Origin: Myxococcales bacterium
Lineage (GTDB): Bacteria > Myxococcota > Myxococcia > Myxococcales > JAKAPL01
Assembly (NCBI GenBank): GCA_021783235.1
Contig: JAJXUD010000001.1
Span: 62,001-126,000 of the forward strand
Direction: 5' to 3'
Length of the DNA: 64,000 bases
Part shown: positions 59,210 through 64,000 of the stretch, one piece after another
Numbering within the stretch: the first letter of the stretch is position 1
Layout: every line of letters starts with the position of its first letter
Position numbers and translations under genes: made by a program
The notes under the pieces: generated by a model
Seen by the model: only the letters and a program-made list of their open reading frames with translations
What the model was told of the DNA's origin: nothing
Database searches by the model: none

Positions 59210-59785
59210 TTGGGACGGGTGACTCTGGCGGCGGTGGCGGTGGGAGGGCTGTCGTTCTGGGGCTGCGCGGGCGAACGCCCGCAGATCCCGTCGGCCGAGG
59301 CCCAGGCCGAGTTTCGAATCGGCCTGGACGACGTGCTCGAGGTCTCGGTCTGGCACGACGCCGACCTGTCGCGGATCGTCCCCGTGCGGCCCGACGGCAA
59401 GATCTCGCTCCCGCTCGTGGGCGAGGTGACGGCCGTCGGCCGGACGGCGGAGCAGGTCCAGGCGGAGATCGCGGCCAAGCTGGCCCCGTACGTGGAGCGA
59501 CCGCACGTCGCGGTGATCGTCAAGGAGATCAACTCCCAGCGCTTCTTCGTGATGGGACAGGTCACCCACCCGGGCGCGTTTCCGCTGCGAGGCCCGACGA
59601 CCGTGGTGCAGGCGCTCGCGGAGGCCGGCGGGCTCGGAGAGTTCGCCGACGAGAACTCGATCGTCCTCTTGCGTCCCGCCCAGGATGGCGTCCGGCGCTA
59701 TTCGCTCCGCTACGACGATCTCCTCGAGGACGCGAAGAGGCGAGCGGTCTACCTCGCCCCCGGCGACACGCTGGTGGTGCCGTAG
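59210..59785 (+). CDS. Polysaccharide export lipoprotein (Wza-like, short)
   Basis: A 191-residue lipoprotein (VAVGGLSFWGCAGE). The first domain has FRIGLDDVLEVSVWHDADLSRIVPVRPDGKISLPLVGEV, the poly-export signature, followed by a SLBB-like domain (FFVMGQVTHPGAFPLRGPTTVVQALAEAGGL). The start TTG at 59210 is supported by a GGACGGAGG ribosome-binding site; GTG at 59219 is an alternative. It is shorter than Wza, lacking the outer-membrane helix, so it may pair with the beta-barrel encoded next to export the polymer. Confidence 0.87.
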   Translation: MGRVTLAAVAVGGLSFWGCAGERPQIPSAEAQAEFRIGLDDVLEVSVWHDADLSRIVPVRPDGKISLPLVGEVTAVGRTAEQVQAEIAAKLAPYVERPHVAVIVKEINSQRFFVMGQVTHPGAFPLRGPTTVVQALAEAGGLGEFADENSIVLLRPAQDGVRRYSLRYDDLLEDAKRRAVYLAPGDTLVVP

Positions 59786-59806
59786 CGCGGGCGACGGGGA
59801 CCGACC

Positions 59807-60958
59807 GTGAAACGATCGAGAAGCTGGCTCGCCCTCGCGGCCCTGGGCTGCGGCGTCGGCTGGGCCGCGGGAGGGACGGCCGTCGCCGCCGACGTCGGAG
59901 GCATCGTCGCCGGGGCGACCGCCGAGGGGCGGATGCAGAGCGACACCCTGTACGGCGGCGGGCAGAACTTCGTCAGCGTCATCTCGCCGGACATCGGCTA
60001 TCGGCTCATCGGGCCGACGCTCGATCTCTCGCTCAGGTACGACGGCGACTTCTACCAGTACATGGGCGACACGCCGCGCACCGACGCGAACCACCAGGGG
60101 ACGCTCCACCTCAAGGACCGCCCCTCGGCGCGGTCGACCGTGGCGGCCGACGGATCGCTCCAGTACGTCACCGATCCACTGGCCCTCGACCGGCTCGGGA
60201 TCCCCCGCACGACGAGCCCGGTGATCTTCGGGATCGCAGCCACCGAGGAGGACCAGCGGCTGAGCAGCCGCTGGACCCTGAAGCTCGGCTACCAGTTCCA
60301 GGTGGCGCACTTCGAGGACCCGACGCTCATCGACGGCGAGGTCCACGCGCCCTGGCTCGCGGCCGCCTACCGGCTCTCCATGGGCGACACCCTGACCCTG
60401 CAGTATCGCAGCCAGATCTTCCTGCGGGTGATCTCGCCGAACGGCACGGCCCAGACGCCGTCGCTCGCCTGGGAGCATCGCTTCGGGCCGCGGATCCGGC
60501 TGGACCTCGCGGCGGGTCCCATCCTGTACGTCGACCCCACGGGCGCCCCGGGCTGGACCGAGTATGTGGCCACCGGGCTCATCTACGAGCTCCACCACGG
60601 CGAGCTCGAGTTCGTCGGCGGCAGGGATCTCGTGGGAGCCACCGGGTTCGGAACCGCTCTCTGGGCCGACTACGTCCAGGGCGGCGCGATCGCGCGGCTC
60701 TCCCGGCGCTGGTCCGGGCGACTGGTCGGGACCTACTTCGTCGACGGCCTTCCGCCGGCGGAGCCCGCGGCGCTCTCGGGCTACGGCGCGGAGGCCGCGG
60801 TCGACTACCGCCCGGCCCGCGACTGGACGCTCGAGGCAGCCGTGGATCGGATCGGCCAGACGGGTGGAGCGCCGGGAGACGGAAGCTTCAACCTGGCCCT
60901 CGAGCTCGCCGCGGTGCGGGTGACGTGGCAGTGGGGATCGGATCGTCGGCTCAGGTGA
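59807..60958 (+). CDS. Outer-membrane beta-barrel protein of the EPS operon
   Basis: A 383-residue protein from a GTG. The signal peptide ends in GGTAVAAD. The mature part consists of alternating hydrophobic strands with aromatic ends (TLDLSLRYDGDFYQYMG, WTLKLGYQFQVAHFED, GRLVGTYFVDGLP, VRVTWQWGSDRRLR), as for an outer-membrane beta-barrel of about 16-18 strands. It may form the polymer exit channel with the Wza-like lipoprotein. The family is not certain. Confidence 0.7.
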   Translation: MKRSRSWLALAALGCGVGWAAGGTAVAADVGGIVAGATAEGRMQSDTLYGGGQNFVSVISPDIGYRLIGPTLDLSLRYDGDFYQYMGDTPRTDANHQGTLHLKDRPSARSTVAADGSLQYVTDPLALDRLGIPRTTSPVIFGIAATEEDQRLSSRWTLKLGYQFQVAHFEDPTLIDGEVHAPWLAAAYRLSMGDTLTLQYRSQIFLRVISPNGTAQTPSLAWEHRFGPRIRLDLAAGPILYVDPTGAPGWTEYVATGLIYELHHGELEFVGGRDLVGATGFGTALWADYVQGGAIARLSRRWSGRLVGTYFVDGLPPAEPAALSGYGAEAAVDYRPARDWTLEAAVDRIGQTGGAPGDGSFNLALELAAVRVTWQWGSDRRLR

Positions 60959-60973
60959 AGAGGGAGGGCGGCC

Positions 60974-62341
60974 ATGGAACACGAGCTTCGGTTGCGTGAG
61001 ATCTGGAAGGGACTCTGGGCCCGAAAGGCGCTGCTCGGACTGGTGGCGCTCGGAATCCTCGCCGCGGGAGCCGCGATCGTGATGGGGCTCCCCGCGCAGT
61101 ACTCGGCGAGCGCCACGATCGCGGTGCGCGCGCAGCGGCCGGCGGTCCAGATCCTGCCCGCCACCGTGACGTCCCAGCCCGAGGACCGGCTGAAGACGCT
61201 GCATGCCGAGCTGCTCGCCGAGCCATTGCTGCGGCGAGTCGCGGACGAGCTTCACCTCTTCCCGAAGATCGGGTCCGGAGGAGAACGCGCGGCGGCGCTG
61301 CGCAGCCGCCTCGAGCTCAAGCAGGAGGGGGACGACGTCTTCGTGGTCACGGCGACCTCGCGCGACCCCGCCGAAGCAGCCGCCATCGCGAACCGGCTGC
61401 CCGCCCTCTACGCGGACGAGGTCCGACAGGAGCGACTCGGTCAGGCGCTTCGGGCGAGGGACGCCTTCGCGGCGGAGCTCGCGACCTTGCGCCGGGAGCT
61501 CGACGGAGACGACTCGGCGATCGCGGAGTTCAAGGCGAGCCACCCGGGGCGCCTCCCGGAGCAGCTCGAAGGGAACCTGCGCGGGCTGGATCGGGTGTCG
61601 CTCCTCTCCGAACGTGAGATCGAGGCGACCCTCGACGCCCAGCGGAGGCGCGCCTCGCTGCTCGGCGAGGCGCACGACGACGCCACCGCCCTCGGGCGGC
61701 TGCGGCGCCGGCAGGAGGATCTCGGCAAGGCGCTGCTGGACGCCCGCTCGCAGTGGACCGAGGAGCACCCAGAGGTCCAACGGCTCGAGCGCGAGAGCGT
61801 CGCTCTGGCCGCTCAGATCCGGCAGGCCGAATCGCACCGGCTGGATCGAGACAGCGAACTCCAGACGATCGCGGCGAATCTGGCCTCGTTGCGTGAGACG
61901 AGGGCCTCCTTGGACGCGCAGGCCGCTCAGTACCGCGCGCGCGTCGAGGAGACGCCGCAGACGGCCGACCGGCTCGCGCGGCTGACCCACGAGCGGGACG
62001 CCGCCCAGACGAAGTACCAGGCGATGCTGGAGCGCGAGGTGGAGGCCGACCTGGACCTCGATCTCGAGCGCCGGCAAGGCGGCTCGCTCTTCCGGCTGGT
62101 CGCCCCCGCCACCGTGCCTGCCCACCCGGCGAAGCCCGACCGGGGTACCGGGCTCATCCTCGTGGCGCTCGCCGCGCTGGCGCTCACCGGGCTCCTCGGA
62201 GCGGGGCTCGAGATCGCGGACGGCACCATCAAGGACTCCGAGGACGCGCGCGAGCGGCTGGGCGTCCCGGTGCTCGCCGTCGTGCCTAGGTTGTCGCTCG
62301 CGAGAGCCGGGCGAGCAGCTGGACGGACGGGGGAGGGGTGA
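60974..62341 (+). CDS. Wzz-like chain-length determinant protein
   Basis: A 455-residue protein with two membrane spans, near 30-50 and near 405-425, that frame a long coiled-coil periplasmic part (RQERLGQALRARDAFAAELATLRREL). The sequence YSASATIAVRAQRPAVQ at the start and LTHERDAAQTKYQAMLERE near the second span fit Wzz/GumC-type co-polymerases (GNVR region). It would control polymer length with the ATPase encoded next, whose gene overlaps by four bases. Confidence 0.88.
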   Translation: MEHELRLREIWKGLWARKALLGLVALGILAAGAAIVMGLPAQYSASATIAVRAQRPAVQILPATVTSQPEDRLKTLHAELLAEPLLRRVADELHLFPKIGSGGERAAALRSRLELKQEGDDVFVVTATSRDPAEAAAIANRLPALYADEVRQERLGQALRARDAFAAELATLRRELDGDDSAIAEFKASHPGRLPEQLEGNLRGLDRVSLLSEREIEATLDAQRRRASLLGEAHDDATALGRLRRRQEDLGKALLDARSQWTEEHPEVQRLERESVALAAQIRQAESHRLDRDSELQTIAANLASLRETRASLDAQAAQYRARVEETPQTADRLARLTHERDAAQTKYQAMLEREVEADLDLDLERRQGGSLFRLVAPATVPAHPAKPDRGTGLILVALAALALTGLLGAGLEIADGTIKDSEDARERLGVPVLAVVPRLSLARAGRAAGRTGEG

Positions 62342-63084
62342 GCGCGATGGCACGAGAGCGAATCGTTCCCGACGAGCCGCAATTCCTCGAGCGCTTCGGT
62401 CAGGCGGGCGGGCTCGCATCGAGCGCGGTCGCGGTGAACGCGCCCCGCAGCGTGGCCGCGGATCGCTACCGGCTGCTCCACTTTCGGATCGAGCGGCTCT
62501 GCGAGGAGCACGGCCTCAAGTGCGTGGCCGTCGCGAGCGCCGAGCCGGGGGCCGGGCGGACCACCACGGTCTTGAACCTCGCGCTCACCGCCGCGCGGCT
62601 GGGCGACCGCCGCGTGCTCCTCGTCGAGGGGGATCTCCGCCGTCCCTGCCTCGAGCGGCTGCTCGGCCTCCCGCCGGGCCCGGGGCTCGCGGATCTCCTC
62701 GACGGCGACGCGGAGATCGACGCCTGCCTGCGCCGTCTCGCCCGGCCGCCGCTCTTCGCCATCACCGCGGGGCGGAGGCCGGACGAGGCCGACGTCGAGC
62801 TCGACGGCCGGCGACTCCGCGCGCTCGTCGCCGTGCTCAAGCACAAGTTCGACGAGATCTACCTCGACATGCCGGCGCTGCTCGAGAGCGCCGACGCCTC
62901 GCTCGTCGCGTCGGCGGCCGACGCGGCCCTGCTCGTGCTGCGGCCCCGCGCCTCGGCCTACGAGGCGATCCGAGGAGCGGCCGAGGCGCTGGGCGGCGCC
63001 CGGATCCTCGGCTGCGTCCTGAACGACGCCGAGGGGCGGATGGCGGAGCTGGGCTTGGGGATGCGTCCGGCGCTCCCGGGGTAG
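62338..63084 (+). CDS. CpsD/CapB-like ATPase with altered Walker A
   Basis: A 248-residue protein of the bacterial tyrosine-kinase/ParA-like family. The P-loop region reads SAEPGAGRTTTVLNLALTAA, with Arg where the usual Walker A has Lys. Walker A' is LLVEGDLRRPCLERL and Walker B FDEIYLDMPAL. The C-terminus has no tyrosine cluster. It is therefore a doubtful autokinase and may act as a regulatory or structural partner of the Wzz-like protein. Its start overlaps that gene (ATGA pattern). Confidence 0.8.
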   Translation: MSAMARERIVPDEPQFLERFGQAGGLASSAVAVNAPRSVAADRYRLLHFRIERLCEEHGLKCVAVASAEPGAGRTTTVLNLALTAARLGDRRVLLVEGDLRRPCLERLLGLPPGPGLADLLDGDAEIDACLRRLARPPLFAITAGRRPDEADVELDGRRLRALVAVLKHKFDEIYLDMPALLESADASLVASAADAALLVLRPRASAYEAIRGAAEALGGARILGCVLNDAEGRMAELGLGMRPALPG

Positions 63085-63087
63085 CCG

Positions 63088-64000
63088 ATGGTCCGGCTCT
63101 TTGGTCACTACTGCTCGGCGAGCCAGATCCTCCTCTTCCTCGCCGAAGCGACCGCCCTCGTCGGCGGGGCCGCGCTGGGCTCTGGCCTCTTGGTCCACGA
63201 GCTGGCCGAAGGCTCGGTTCAGCCGTTGCCGATCGCGCTCGCGGCGCTCGCGACGCTCGTGACGTACCAGCTCTGCCTCTACCTCGGCGATCTCTACGAC
63301 GTTCGGATCGCCGGCCGGGACAGGCAGGATGGCAGGCGCCTTCTCCGCTGGACGGGCGTCGCGGCCGCGCTCCTCGGCGGCGCGTCCTGGCTGCGACCGG
63401 ACCTGCTGCCTCCGCTGGCCCTTCTCGGCGCGGCCGCCTGCGCCACCGCGAGCGTCCTCGCGCTGCGCACGGCGCTGCCGATCCTCGTCGGCAAGAGGCG
63501 GCGGGTCCTCGTGCTGGGGACGGGCGCGCGAGCGCTGGCCGTGGCGCGCGCCATCGAGCGGGACTCCTCTGGCGGCGTCGAGCTCGTCGGCTTCGTCGGC
63601 CAGGCGGCTGGGGAGGCCCCCGAGCCGATGAGGCTCGACGAGAGTCGGGGCTGCGAGCGACTCTGCCGGGCGAACGGAGCGACCACCATCGTCGTGGCCG
63701 TCGAGGAGCGGCGCGGCTTCCTCCGAACCGAGGAGCTGCTCGCCTGCCGGCTCCACGGGCTCGAGGTCATCGAGGCCGCCCGCTTCGCCGAGAGCGTCTT
63801 GCGCCGGCTGCCGGTCTCCGAGCTGCAGCCGAGCTACCTGCTCTTCTCCGACGGCTGGAAGCTCTCGGCGGTCCACCGGATCGTCAAGCGGCTGTTCGAC
63901 CTCGCGGCGGCAGCGGTCCTGCTCGCCGTCGCCGCGCCCGTCATGCTGCTCGTCGGCCTGCTGGTCCGGCTGACCTCCGAGGGCCCGGTGCTCTTCCGGC
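63088..64000 (+). CDS. Polyprenyl glycosylphosphotransferase, cut at window end
   Basis: The first 304 codons of a sugar transferase of the WbaP/WcaJ group. Four or five membrane spans (about 1-130) precede a Rossmann-like domain (RRVLVLGTGARALAVARAIE) and then KRLFDLAAAAVLLAVAAPVMLLVGLLVRLTSEGPVLFR, the start of the catalytic domain. It would transfer a sugar phosphate to undecaprenyl phosphate, the first step of repeat-unit assembly. It follows the ATPase by three bases. Confidence 0.88.
   Translation, partial: MVRLFGHYCSASQILLFLAEATALVGGAALGSGLLVHELAEGSVQPLPIALAALATLVTYQLCLYLGDLYDVRIAGRDRQDGRRLLRWTGVAAALLGGASWLRPDLLPPLALLGAAACATASVLALRTALPILVGKRRRVLVLGTGARALAVARAIERDSSGGVELVGFVGQAAGEAPEPMRLDESRGCERLCRANGATTIVVAVEERRGFLRTEELLACRLHGLEVIEAARFAESVLRRLPVSELQPSYLLFSDGWKLSAVHRIVKRLFDLAAAAVLLAVAAPVMLLVGLLVRLTSEGPVLFR

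Overview
The DNA is very GC-rich and most real genes show strong G/C preference at third codon positions. A MYXO-CTERM-type C-terminus (Cys-x-Cys, hydrophobic stretch, Arg cluster at about 44230-44325), a Pkn-like Ser/Thr kinase, a double-FHA protein, hybrid histidine kinases and many lipoproteins point to a myxobacterium (Myxococcota). The species cannot be named from the sequence.

Layout. 1-5209: an apparent operon with an FAD oxidoreductase tail, an Fe-S protein, an alkyl-DHAP-synthase/GlcD-like oxidase with a second GlcE-like half, a GlcF-like Fe-S protein and a diacylglycerol-kinase-like protein. It looks like a membrane-linked 2-hydroxyacid or glycerol-phosphate oxidation module next to lipid metabolism. 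5225-13859: envelope and secreted proteins (phosphoesterase, spermidine-synthase-like membrane protein, YqhA, beta-helix lipoprotein, acyltransferase, PLD-like protein, GH43-like lipoprotein) plus a truncated lipoprotein gene.

13953-23933: an integrated element of about 9.96 kb inserted in the 3' end of a tRNA-Glu(CTC) gene and bounded by a 23-bp direct repeat. It carries small and large terminase genes, a serine recombinase, several small DNA-binding proteins, a primase-helicase, an excisionase-like protein and a tyrosine integrase. No capsid, portal or tail gene is visible, so it resembles a phage satellite or a heavily reduced prophage. Its attachment site lies inside the integrase reading frame. 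In the integrated form the integrase ends in antisense tRNA sequence; in the excised circle the same frame would run on for 78 codons and stop directly before the terminase gene. Repeats of the type CGGTGGTGACAG sit on both sides of the crossover site in inverted orientation.

24218-41795: tRNA-Gln, biotin carboxylase and biotin carrier, an FHA/TPR protein divergent from a rhomboid protease, a Ser/Thr kinase with a broken partial copy upstream and a lipoprotein gene between the copies, a GT39 glycosyltransferase, an ABC exporter, two histidine-kinase genes and a ThDP enzyme with a near-consensus promoter. 42005-58956: a frameshifted GH25 lysozyme-lectin protein, DedA-like and other membrane proteins, an M48 protease, a GtrA-like protein, MurJ, an orphan DNA methyltransferase, a 21-bp minisatellite, a Wzx-like flippase, tRNA-Cys, a PhnD-like binding protein, an AsmA-like/GT51 fusion and an NtrC-type regulator.

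59210-64000: the start of an exopolysaccharide operon (export lipoprotein, beta-barrel, Wzz-like chain-length protein, CpsD-like ATPase, initiating sugar transferase cut by the window end). A good sigma-54 promoter match lies just upstream and the NtrC-type gene is its neighbour.
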